A DNA stretch of 64,000 nt from Saprospiraceae bacterium. GTDB taxonomy: Bacteria; Bacteroidota; Bacteroidia; Chitinophagales; Saprospiraceae. Below, in pieces: positions 7,412-16,174 of the stretch (positions within the stretch are counted from its first letter, which is position 1; the number at the start of each line of letters is the position of its first letter). The DNA is taken from positions 1,875,001 through 1,939,000 of the forward strand of contig JAWKLJ010000002.1 in the NCBI GenBank assembly GCA_041392805.1, written 5' to 3'. The notes under the pieces were generated by a model that ran no database searches, had not been told where the DNA came from, and was given only the letters and a program-made list of their open reading frames with translations. The position numbers were made by a program, and so were the translations under genes.

Positions 7412-10400
7412 ATGAAACCTGGTTTGAAACGCGCCCTAGAACTCATCGAAGAATGTAAAATCAAGCAATCTCTTTTCCTCGACCTGGGGAATCTTGACCT
7501 AGAAGAATGGCCTGAGGCGCTTTGGGAGTTGACTCATCTGGAGGGATTAAATCTGGGCTTCTCTTATTATGACCAGGAGAAAGAGGAAAGGGTTTCAAGT
7601 ATTAATCTGTTCCTAATGAATAGACTAAAAGAAATACCAAAAGAAATTTCATGCCTAAATAATTTAAAATTCTTAAGCTTAAGTAACCAGAGTTGTTATG
7701 AAAATAACTTGGATCAATTTCAAATTACGCTCGATGAAGAAAGAGACCAACTCTTTCAAAGAAATCCCTACTTTGGCAACCAAATCGCCAAAATCGAAAA
7801 CCTGGACACCTTACCATCGTTATCCTGGCTCGACCTGAGTTCCAACCAAATCACGAAAATCGAAAACCTGGACACCTTACCATCGTTATCCTGGCTCTAC
7901 CTGAGTGGCAACCAAATCACGAAAATCGAAAACCTGGACACCTTACCATCGTTATCCTCGCTCGTACCTGAGTTCCAACCAAATCACGAAAATCGAAAAC
8001 CTGGACACCTTACCATCGTTATCCTGGCTCTACCTGAGTTCCAACCAAATCACGAAAATCGAAAACCTGGACACCTTACCATCGTTATCCTCGCTCTACC
8101 TGAGTTCCAACCAAATCACGAAAATCGAAAACCTGGACACCTTACCATCGTTATCCTCGCTCTACCTGAGTTCCAACCAAATCACGAAAATCGAAAACCT
8201 GGACACCTTACCATCGTTATCCTCGCTCTCCCTTTGGTCCAACCAAATCACGAAAATCGAAAACCTGGACACCTTACCATCGTTATCCTCGCTCTCCCTG
8301 AGTTCCAACCAAATCACGAAAATCGAAAACCTGGACACCTTACCATCGTTATCCTCGCTCGACCTGAGTTCCAACCAAATCACGAAAATCGAAAACCTGG
8401 ACACCTTACCATCGTTATCCTCGCTCTACCTGAGTTCCAACCAAATCACGAAAATCGAAAACCTGGACACCTTACCATCGTTATCCTGGCTCTACCTGAG
8501 TGGCAACCAAATCACGAAAATCGAAAACCTGGACACCTTACCATCGTTATCCTGGCTCTACCTGAGTGGCAACCAAATCACGAAAATCGAAAACCTGGAC
8601 ACCTTACCATCGTTATCCTCGCTCTACCTGAGGTCCAACCAAATCACGAAAATCGAAAACCTGGACACCTTACCATCGTTATCCTCGCTCTCCCTGAGGT
8701 CCAACCAAATCACGAAAATCGAAAACCTGGACACCTTACCATCGTTATCCTCGCTCGACCTGAGGTCCAACCAAATCACGAAAATCGAAAACCTGGACAC
8801 CTTACCATCGTTATCCTCGCTCGACCTGAATTCCAACCAAATCACGAAAATCGAAAACCTGGACACCTTACCATCGTTATCCTCGCTCTACCTGAGTTCC
8901 AACCAAATCACGAAAATCGAAAACCTGGACACCTTACCATCGTTATCCTCGCTCGACCTGAGTTCCAACCAAATCACGAAAATCGAAAACCTGGACACCT
9001 TACCATCGTTATCCTGGCTCTACCTGAGTGGCAACCAAATCACGAAAATCGAAAACCTGGACACCTTACCATCGTTATCCTCGCTCGACCTGAGTTCCAA
9101 CCAAATCACGAAAATCGAAAACCTGGCCACCTTACCATCGTTATCCTCGCTCTACCTGAGGTCCAACCAAATCACGAAAATCGAAAACCTGGACACCTTA
9201 CCATCGTTATCCTCGCTCTCCCTGAGTTCCAACCAAATCACGAAAATCGAAAACCTGGACACCTTACCATCGTTATCCTCGCTCTCCCTGAGTTCCAACC
9301 AAATCACGAAAATCGAAAACCTGGACACCTTACCATCGTTATCCTCGCTCTACCTGAATTCCAACCAAATCACGAAAATCGAAAACCTGGACACCTTACC
9401 ATCGTTATCCTCGCTCTCCCTGAGTTCCAACCAAATCACGAAAATCGAAAACCTCGATTCTCTTTTTCATTTAAAAATACTCCAGACTACAAATAATAAA
9501 GCAGTTCGTTTTTCTATGAATCAGGACCTTTTAGCTTCCTTGATTTCGATTAACTTAGCAAGTAATAGTTTTGGAAATTTAGCCTCAGAAATAACGAATC
9601 AGGATAATTGCATTATTGACCTGCGCAACTGGCTCAAAGACTTAGACTACAGCAATGAACCAAGTTATGAAGTTAAACTAATCCTCGCGGGTAATGGTCG
9701 AGTTGGCAAAACCAGTCTCCTGAAACGCTTCTTTGAAAACACTTTTGATCCTGATCAAAAATCCACTCATGGTATCCAGTTATATAATAAAGTTTTTCAG
9801 CAAAAAAAGGAAGAAAATCAAATAATCCCTTTAAGTATCAATGCCTGGGATTTTGGTGGCCAGGAAATCTACCACGCAACCCACCGTCTTTTTATGCAAT
9901 CCCGGGCCTTGTACCTGGTCGTTTGGGATGAAAAAACAGAAGAAGCCAAAAATGCAACAGAAGAAATCGATGGCGAGGAGGTAGCGTTTGACAATTATAC
10001 CCTTCCCTATTGGCTAAATAAAGCTAGAGCGCTTAGCTTAAATAGCCCATTACTAACGATTAAAAACAAAATTGATATTCTAAATAAAAAACAGACGCTT
10101 CCTGATCATGCTAATCAATTAGAAAAAAAATACAACATAAAAGACTTTATCCCCGCTAGTGCTGCTGAAGAAAAATTATTCCGGAGGTTAAGAAATAGCA
10201 TCATTGAGGAATTAATGGATATGCCTGAAATAGGTATGGCAATCCCCACTCAATGGATGAATGTAAAACGGCAACTTATCCAATGGAAGAAAGACGGGAA
10301 GCGCACCATAACGTTTGATGAATATGAAAGCCTATGCCAAAACGAAGCATTAAGTACGGGGTCCACTGAAACGCTAATTCGCTTCCTTAACAACACTGGC

Positions 10401-11528
10401 ACTCTTTTCTACCAAAGGGATGTGTTTAATAACAAAATTGTATTGGATCAAAAATGGGCATTGGATGGCATCTATCTCATTTTTAAGCGGGACTGGGTGT
10501 ATCATATGCTCAAAGTAGCCAAGGGGCTCACTACCTTAAAGATATTAGCCGGTCCTTGGAAAGACTATAGTCTCGAAGATCGAAAGATTTTTTTGTCCAT
10601 GATGACTAGCTGTGAAATCTGTTTTGAAATAGCAAAAGAAGATGATGATGTAAAATACCTGATCCCCGAATATTTACCCGAAGAACCCGATTCTCTCCTC
10701 AAAGATTTTTGGGAAGAAAAGGCAAAAAATGAAATTTTTCTGGAATATTGGTATCCTTTTTTCCATTCTGCCTTTATGGTACGTTTTATTTCCAAAGCAG
10801 GCCGTTTAGCCGAACATTCTGATAGGATTTGGAAACGAGGTATTTGGATTACTTATAAAGGCACAGACGCTTTAATAGAAGCCTTTCCAAGAAATCATTA
10901 TATTTCTATTCGCGTAAAAGGCAAAGACCCTGATGATTTACTTACACGGATCCATAAGACTTTTACAGAAATATATTATGATTCCAAAGAGGTGAACATT
11001 AAAGTAGGCCTTAGTGATGGCGGGCTAGTGGAGTACAAAAACATTAAAGACTGGCAAGAAGGCAAACACCTATTTGACCAAGACCACCGAGCAGCGGATA
11101 TTGACAGGTATAATTTTTTTAAAGCGATTATTGATCCTGAAGAGGAAAAAGGTAAATTGAAAAATTTAGCTGCTATTGTACCCGCACCTATAGTCATTAG
11201 CAAGGATGCCGGAGTGTTTGAAATGAACCGTTCTGTAGTAAAGAAAGTAGCGAAGGAATTGAAGGAACTTACAGTAGAAGACCTAGATAGTGCGCTAAAC
11301 CAAGGTCGAGATATAATAAATGGAGAGAGTGATTTTTATAATGCCATTATCCAGCTAAATAGACAATTACGAGAAATAAAAATGAAAAAAATCAAGGATA
11401 TGATTTCAGAGGATCAAGCTACAACAGCCAGAAATAAAGTCGCTGATAGCTTTATGGATTTAATGGATTCGCTGGAAGTTGAGGACCTGCTTAAGGCTGA
11501 AACCGAAGCATTCTTGAGGAAAAATTGA
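7412..11528 (+). CDS. LRR-ROC-COR (Roco) GTPase with hypervariable repeat array; one frameshift
   Basis: Bacterial Roco protein, about 1371 residues if the frame is repaired. Order: N-terminal leader LRRs (residues 1-122, MKPGLKRALELIEECK onward), 25 near-identical 22-residue SDS22-like LRRs (about 123-672), a degenerate repeat, then the ROC GTPase domain with P-loop GNGRVGKT (about 760-767), switch motif HGI, DFGGQE (about 813-818) and NKID. The COR domain follows, ending in a lysine-rich helical tail. As given, frame 7412 runs into an extra base at 7964/7965 and continues out of frame to 9496, while LRRs plus ROC-COR stay open in the other frame to 11528. Roco proteins are GTP-dependent signalling dimers; a sensing role for the LRRs is inference. 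Confidence 0.85.
7778..9428 (+). repeat. 66-bp tandem array encoding 22-residue LRRs (25 units)
   Basis: Twenty-five units starting at AACCAAATC, each 66 bp except the third, which is 67 bp because of an extra base at 7964/7965. Within a unit almost all codons are identical in sequence. Differences are nearly all confined to codons 17 (TCG/TGG), 19 (TAC/TCC/GAC), 21 (AGT/AGG/AAT/TGG) and 22 (TCC/GGC). Exceptions are one ACG-to-GCC change in the first unit and one GAC-to-GCC change in a late unit. A degenerate 26th unit follows. Confidence 0.95.
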
Positions 11529-11533
11529 GTAAA

Positions 11534-11549
11534 CTTCCAAACATGCTCT
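11534..11549. repeat. Solo terminus of MITE-like family 1
   Basis: CTTCCAAACATGCTCT matches the right terminal inverted repeat of the family-1 element (one mismatch) five bases after the Roco stop codon. No left partner is seen nearby, so this is a remnant. Confidence 0.6.
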
Positions 11550-11642
11550 GAAGGGAGAAAGGTTGAAAATCGCTGAAACGCCCTTTAGTGCTGGGGCGAA
11601 TTTGGATGTAACGTCATTGGCGTTTTCAGATGAGCATACAAA

Positions 11643-11672
11643 CAAAAAAAGCCCAAGCTTTTGACTTGGGCT
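11643..11672 (-). terminator. Intrinsic terminator of tRNA-Leu(CAA)
   Basis: On the minus strand the stem AGCCCAAG / CTTGGGCT with a 7-base loop is followed directly by TTTTTTG. It lies 22 bases past the tRNA 3' end. Confidence 0.85.
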
Positions 11673-11693
11673 AATTCGTTGACAATCAACGTG

Positions 11694-11777
11694 TACCGAA
11701 GAGGGGAATCGAACCCCTACTCCCTTGCGAGAACTGGATTTTGAATCCAGCGCGTCTACCAATTCCGCCACTTCGGC
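11694..11777 (-). tRNA. tRNA-Leu (anticodon CAA)
   Basis: 84-nt class II tRNA on the minus strand. The acceptor GCCGAAG pairs with CTTCGGT (first pair G-U), then discriminator A. The anticodon stem-loop is CTGGA-TTCAAAA-TCCAG (anticodon CAA, reads UUG). It has a long variable arm and a T-arm AGGGG-TTCGATT-CCCCT. CCA is not encoded. Confidence 0.95.
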
Positions 11778-11900
11778 ATGGTGCGAAATTGCTGGTAACT
11801 TCTTCCAGCGGGCTGCAAATCTATGTATTTTTTGTAAATCACCAAAGATTGTATCCCAATAAATTATTTTTTTTCTAAAAAAGTTTCAACCTGGCCCGCA

Positions 11901-13238
11901 CTATTTAAATATCCGCAGAATATCCATGCCATTGGCAAATAAAACCAGGCCAATGACGATCACAAAACCGGCCATGGTGGCGTATTCCAGGAATTTGTCA
12001 GACGGTTTGCGGCCGCTGACTACCTCGTATAAGAGGAAGACCACATGCCCGCCATCCAAAGCAGGGATAGGAAGTAAGTTCATAAAAGCCAATATCAGCG
12101 ATAGAATGGCTGTCATGGTCCAGAATCGCTCCCAGTTCCATTCGTTGCCAAACATTTTGCCGATGGAGGCAAAGCCGCCTAGACTTTCCGAAGCTTTTAT
12201 CTTGCTTTTAAAGATTTGACCGAATGCCTTGATTTGGTCACCCAGGAAGTTCCAACCTTTGATCACACCGGCAGGTAAAGCTTGAGCCAGGGTATATTCC
12301 AGTTTTTCGGTTTCAAAAAAGTAGTTGGGGCCATAAGGTACGACACCGATTTTCCCTTCTTCCGTCGTGGTCATAGCAAGTGCCAGGGTATCTGTTTTAT
12401 CGCGTAAGATGGTGATGTTAACCGGGCGGCTCTTCAAGTCGCCGCCAATGGTAGCAAAATTATCAAAATAAGGTGTAGGAGTACCGTTTAGGGCGATGAT
12501 CTTGTCTTCCACTTTCAAGCCCGCTTTATCCGCTGGAGAATCCTTTTGGATGTCGCCGGCCACAAAAGGAACCCGAGCATAAAACAACCGTTTATCTTTG
12601 TTCGCGTGACTGGAAAGGATGCCGATGTATTTTTCATCAATAGGCAGGGTCATCTCCTGGCCATCTCTGGAAATGACCAATTTTGAAGCACTATTAATAA
12701 CGATCTGCCGTATAACTTCCCTTTCATTAAATTGCTCAAAAGGATTATCGCCAATGGCCAGAATCTGGTCGCCATTTTTTAGACCCAATTCCATCCCCAA
12801 GGAATCGGCGTGAATACCATATTCGACATTTTTAGCGGGTAGGTATTCTTCCCCCCAGACGAATAAGACCATGCCGTATAGCAAAAAACCCAGGATAAAG
12901 TTGACCGTCACCCCACCCAGCATGATGATTAAGCGTTGCCAAGCGGGTTTGGAGCGAAATTCCCAGGGCTGTGGTTCCTGGCTCATTTGTTCCCGGTCAA
13001 AACTTTCATCAATCATACCTGAAATCTTGACGTAGCCACCCAGTGGTAACCAGCCAATACCATATTCTGTATCACCTACTTTCTTTTTAAATAGAGAAAA
13101 CCAGGGATCGAAAAAGAGGTAAAATTTTTCTACTCTCGTGCCAAAAAAGCGAGCCGGAAAGAAGTGTCCCATTTCATGTAACACAATCAAAATGGACAAA
13201 CTTAACATCAATTGCCCCGCCATTATCAGGATATCCAT
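11901..13238 (-). CDS. rseP: RIP metalloprotease RseP
   Basis: 445-residue M50 site-2 protease in the inner membrane, which cleaves transmembrane anchors such as anti-sigma factors after site-1 cleavage. The zinc motif HEMGH is at residues 21-25 in the first membrane helix, and the third ligand region LDGGH is near the C-terminus (PIPALDGGHVVF). Between them lie a conserved GGYVKISGM loop and two PDZ-like domains (GLKNGDQILAIGDNPFE and GLKVEDKIIALNG). Four hydrophobic segments fit the family. Length is normal. No obvious partner gene is adjacent. Confidence 0.95.
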   Translation of the reverse strand: MDILIMAGQLMLSLSILIVLHEMGHFFPARFFGTRVEKFYLFFDPWFSLFKKKVGDTEYGIGWLPLGGYVKISGMIDESFDREQMSQEPQPWEFRSKPAWQRLIIMLGGVTVNFILGFLLYGMVLFVWGEEYLPAKNVEYGIHADSLGMELGLKNGDQILAIGDNPFEQFNEREVIRQIVINSASKLVISRDGQEMTLPIDEKYIGILSSHANKDKRLFYARVPFVAGDIQKDSPADKAGLKVEDKIIALNGTPTPYFDNFATIGGDLKSRPVNITILRDKTDTLALAMTTTEEGKIGVVPYGPNYFFETEKLEYTLAQALPAGVIKGWNFLGDQIKAFGQIFKSKIKASESLGGFASIGKMFGNEWNWERFWTMTAILSLILAFMNLLPIPALDGGHVVFLLYEVVSGRKPSDKFLEYATMAGFVIVIGLVLFANGMDILRIFK

Positions 13239-13422
13239 ATATATCTCGATTTATTTTTTTATTTGGTTTTAAAACAGCATATCGACTATCATTGTTGTAT
13301 TAAAATGTTTCTTTCTGGAAGGCTTAGGTAATAAGGAGGGCCTCCCAACCAGCACTTAATAGCCAATAAACAGTCAAACAACAAGCTTTATAATCTTCAA
13401 ACAGTTTATCTAAATCCTTTGG

Positions 13423-13529
13423 TTCTTTGACAAATCTCGTGATCTAGAGGCAATTATAAACAGAAAGTAACACTTCTTTTGGTCGTTTTTGCTTTCTGTT
13501 TATGATTGCCCAAGAGATTTGTCAAAGAA
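13423..13529. repeat. MITE-like element family 2, copy A
   Basis: 107 bp between rseP and rsmE, with terminal inverted repeats TTCTTTGACAAATCTC and GAGATTTGTCAAAGAA. The ends continue inward as an imperfect hairpin (CAATTATAAACAGAAAG with CTTTCTGTTTATGATTG). An inverted copy of the same length lies at 31138-31244. Confidence 0.8.
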
Positions 13530-13609
13530 GGAATCCTTTTAAAGGAACACAAAGGTACTATGATTTGTGCAATTTTTCGGAAGTACTACCTCAAATAGCT
13601 GACGAATAT

Positions 13610-13617
13610 TAACTTTG
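13610..13617 (+). promoter_or_regulatory. Probable -7 box for rsmE
   Basis: TAACTTTG fits the Bacteroidota -7 consensus TAnnTTTG. It ends 6 bases before the chosen ATG at 13624, so transcription would start at or within a few bases of the start codon (a leaderless or near-leaderless mRNA). No good -33 TTTG is seen. Confidence 0.4.
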
Positions 13618-13623
13618 GGCACT

Positions 13624-14325
13624 ATGTACTTATTTTATACAACTAAAATCGAAGGTAATTGGGCCATTTTGGAGGAGGGCGAAGCGCGGCATTGTTCGCA
13701 GGTATTGCGAAAAAAACCAGGAGAGGAGATCCATTTTGTTGATGGTGCAGGTGGGAAATACAGCGCCACTTTGGTAGAGGTCGGTAAAAAAACTTGTCGG
13801 CTTAGCATTGAAGACAAACAAATGGACCTCGGAGATACCTCCGCGAGCTTGCATTTGGCGGTAGCGCCCACCAAAAACATTGACCGTTTTGAATGGTTTT
13901 TAGAAAAAGCCACAGAAATTGGCATTGATCGTATCACCCCCCTCCTTTGCCAACGCTCGGAGCGGAAAAGCCTGCGCAATGATCGCCTGGAAAGGGTAAT
14001 GGTGGCCGCTATGAAACAATCCTTGAAGGCCCGTTTGCCCACTTTGGCGCCCTTAATGCCCTTTGACACCTTTTTGGCCACTCAAAAAGAGGGGCAACGC
14101 CTGATTGCACATTGTGTAGATGATGATAAAAAATTACTGAAAGATACCTATAGCATAGGTAAGGACGTTTGTATTTTGATTGGCCCCGAGGGCGATTTTT
14201 CAGAAGAGGAAATACAAGGAGCACTTAGGACAGGCTTTGTTCCTGTCTCTTTGGGAAATGCTCGCTTGCGGACAGAAACGGCGGCCATCGTGGCCTGCCA
14301 CAGTATTGCATTATTAAATCAGTAA
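13624..14325 (+). CDS. rsmE: 16S rRNA (uracil-1498-N3)-methyltransferase
   Basis: 233-residue SPOUT-class methyltransferase that methylates U1498 of 16S rRNA in the assembled small subunit. The N-terminal PUA-like domain (EGEARHCSQVLRKKPGEEIHFVDG) and the C-terminal SPOUT knot (CILIGPEGDFSEEEI, VSLGNARLRTETAAI) are both complete. The ATG at 13624 is preferred over the in-frame TTG at 13615 because homologues start MYLFY-like. A -7 box lies directly upstream. Confidence 0.95.
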   Translation: MYLFYTTKIEGNWAILEEGEARHCSQVLRKKPGEEIHFVDGAGGKYSATLVEVGKKTCRLSIEDKQMDLGDTSASLHLAVAPTKNIDRFEWFLEKATEIGIDRITPLLCQRSERKSLRNDRLERVMVAAMKQSLKARLPTLAPLMPFDTFLATQKEGQRLIAHCVDDDKKLLKDTYSIGKDVCILIGPEGDFSEEEIQGALRTGFVPVSLGNARLRTETAAIVACHSIALLNQ

Positions 14326-14339
14326 GGTTAAATATTCTG

Positions 14340-15005
14340 ATGATGAAAAAATCCTTTTATGCTTTTAGCTTGTTGGTTTGTTTTACCCTGGCTTTTACCC
14401 ACAAACAAGAACCCGTGCTGAAGATGGGTTTATTGAAATATGCAGGTGGCGGAGATTGGTATTCCAACCCTACTTCTTTGCCCAACTTGGCCAAGTTTTG
14501 CAACCAAGAGTTGGGTACGAGTTTTACCCCCGATTATGCCGTCGTGGAAGTCGGAAGTGCAGAGTTATTCAATTATCCAATTGTACATATGACCGGCCAC
14601 GGCAATGTCCTTTTTTCGAACGCGGAGGCTGAAAACCTTCGGAATTACCTCATCGGAGGGGGATTTCTGCATGTGGATGACAATTATGGGATCGATCCTT
14701 ATATTAGGGTTGCCATGAAAAAGGTTTTTCCTGACCAGGAGTTCACCGAATTGCCTTTTCAGCATCCCATTTACCACCAGAAATTTGACTTCAAAAATGG
14801 GCTGCCAAAAATTCACAAACATGACGAAAAACCACCCCAAGGCTTTGGATTGTTTTGGGAAGATCGCCTGGTCTGCTTTTATACTTATGAGTGCGATTTA
14901 GGTGATGGTTGGGAAGATCCCGAGGTGCACAAAGACCCCGAGGAGGTCCGTCAGCAGGCATTGCAAATGGGGGCAAATATTGTCCGTTTCGCTTTTGAGC
15001 AGTAA
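14340..15005 (+). CDS. DUF4159 domain secreted protein
   Basis: 221 residues with a signal peptide (MMKKSFYAFSLLVCFTLAFT) and a DUF4159 domain: LLKYAGGGDWYSNP, then NYPIVHMTGHG, then LRNYLIGGGFLHVDDNYGID, then LPFQHPIY. The fold is class I glutamine-amidotransferase-like, but the catalytic set is not conserved; function unknown. It starts 15 bp after rsmE and is probably co-transcribed with it. Confidence 0.88.
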   Translation: MMKKSFYAFSLLVCFTLAFTHKQEPVLKMGLLKYAGGGDWYSNPTSLPNLAKFCNQELGTSFTPDYAVVEVGSAELFNYPIVHMTGHGNVLFSNAEAENLRNYLIGGGFLHVDDNYGIDPYIRVAMKKVFPDQEFTELPFQHPIYHQKFDFKNGLPKIHKHDEKPPQGFGLFWEDRLVCFYTYECDLGDGWEDPEVHKDPEEVRQQALQMGANIVRFAFEQ

Positions 15006-15006
15006 G

Positions 15007-15222
15007 TTACTGCCTGATGAGGTTGGGCTTGTTTTTAATGTAGCGTTTTAGATTAAGCCAAAAGATACCAACCAGGTAGAATAAGATGGGCGAACCAAGG
15101 GTCACAAAAGTCGCATAAATAAAATAAAGCCTTACCCTCGAAGTGGCGATCCCCATTTTATCTGCCAAATAATTGCAAACCCCGAAGGCTGATTTCTCAA
15201 GTAAGTTCTTTACTTCAATCAT
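15007..15222 (-). CDS. PspC domain protein
   Basis: 71 residues, essentially a single PspC domain: VCNYLADKMGIATSRVRLYF followed by two hydrophobic stretches (FIYATFVTLG, ILFYLVGIFWLNL). PspC proteins are small inner-membrane stress-response proteins. Convergent with the DUF4159 gene with 1 bp between the stop codons. Confidence 0.85.
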   Translation of the reverse strand: MIEVKNLLEKSAFGVCNYLADKMGIATSRVRLYFIYATFVTLGSPILFYLVGIFWLNLKRYIKNKPNLIRQ

Positions 15223-15364
15223 ATCGCTTATTTTTTCGAAACACGGTCAGGCCGAAGCCTTCCTTTGGGCACTACTACCCAGCCTGACCATATTTATGAT
15301 TCATTTCCCTACAAAAATATGGGATTTTTGTTTAAAATATTATAAAAAATAGCTAACTATTCTT

Positions 15365-15547
15365 AGAGCTTGTTTGGAGGTAGGCTTTGGAAGCGAAAAT
15401 ATTTAATTATGGGTTCTCCCAAAGCTCATTTTTCGGTACATAGCAGGGCTACGGACCGGAAAATAGCTGTAGGGAGAGCTTGTGCCGATTCATCGGCATT
15501 CGATAAGTAAATATTTGCAGCCCAAATGCTACCTCCAAACAAGCTCT
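15365..15547. repeat. MITE-like element family 1, divergent copy
   Basis: 183 bp with termini AGAGCTTGTTTGGAGGTA and TACCTCCAAACAAGCTCT. The termini match family 1 except for CATG/CTTG, but the interior is different (CCAAAGCTCATTTTTCGG, GGAAAATAGCTGTAGGGAG). It may be a subfamily mobilised by the same machinery. Confidence 0.75.
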
Positions 15548-15551
15548 TATT

Positions 15552-15677
15552 GGACTTTTGACATTCGCTGTTTTGAAGGGGGAAATGGGAAGTGGGAAGT
15601 CGGAAGTACGAAGTCGGAAGTGGGAAAATTGTGCTCCTGAGCTTTTCCGCCTTCCCCCTTCCGACTTCCCCCTTCCC
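15552..15677. repeat. GGGAAGT-rich palindromic repeat, copy 1
   Basis: It begins GGACTTTTGACATTCGCTG, continues with several GGGAAGT/CGGAAGT words, a GGGAAAATTG core and CCTGAGCTTTTCCG, and ends in a complementary CTTCCCCCTTCC tract. A second copy with the flank on the other side lies at 55829-55966. Confidence 0.75.
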
Positions 15678-15748
15678 ATATGTTTTCCTTGTAAATGCCT
15701 GGTTGGCCAAGACAAATAGGGTATAGACGCTCAAACCTAATGTTATGC

Positions 15749-16174
15749 TTAATACGCAGCCAAATTTTGCGCATCCGTAATTTTGATCTGGTAAGTATCC
15801 AGTATTTTATCTCCCTCTGGACTGCGTAAAATCAGCTTAATTGGGAAAGAACCCGATTTTTTGAAGATATGTTGAAATGCTGTCTGCCCAATGTCAATGA
15901 TTTGTCCTTGGCCCAAATCCAGCAAATATTTGGCTTGTGGATCTCCACTATGAAGGGTAAACTGAACGGGCAGTCCTACTTCTGCTGTTGGGTCGATACT
16001 CAAGTAGGCCTGTTGTGGATCACTGCCTTGTTCATAATGCACAACCATGTTCGAATCGCCTTTAGGAGATGTTCCCAAATGGTACATAATGCCCATAAGG
16101 CCGGCACACAGCATGATGATTAATAAGCTTGATTCTACTGTGCGGTTTGATTTTGGTGTAGTTTCGTGTTTCAT
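15749..16174 (-). CDS. Membrane-anchored small PKD-like protein
   Basis: 141 residues. A short N-terminal basic tail is followed by one transmembrane helix (SSLLIIMLCAGLMGIMYHLG). The extracytoplasmic part (VQFTLHSGDPQAKYLLDLGQG, then HIFKKSGSFPIKLIL) has the strand pattern and G-S-F-P-I-K-L signature of a PKD/Ig-like fold. Function unknown. It is preceded on its own strand by an 850-bp gene-free, hairpin-dense tract. Confidence 0.65.
   Translation of the reverse strand: MKHETTPKSNRTVESSLLIIMLCAGLMGIMYHLGTSPKGDSNMVVHYEQGSDPQQAYLSIDPTAEVGLPVQFTLHSGDPQAKYLLDLGQGQIIDIGQTAFQHIFKKSGSFPIKLILRSPEGDKILDTYQIKITDAQNLAAY

Noticed and set aside
8162..8866. 80-residue minus-strand repeats inside the LRR array
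   Set aside because: They are antisense shadows of the 66-bp units, without start signals or independent features.
7778..9428. CRISPR array
   Set aside because: The units are head-to-tail coding repeats with no spacers; no cas gene is nearby.
7412..9496. A separate 694-residue protein in the first frame of the Roco locus
   Set aside because: After the extra base it is merely the LRR array read in a shifted frame; the N-terminal part belongs with the LRR-ROC-COR frame.
4212..11777. The two tRNA-Leu genes as matching attachment sites of one element
   Set aside because: Their 3' ends differ (CCGCCTCCGGCA against CCCCTCTTCGGTA), so they cannot be the two ends of one simple integration.
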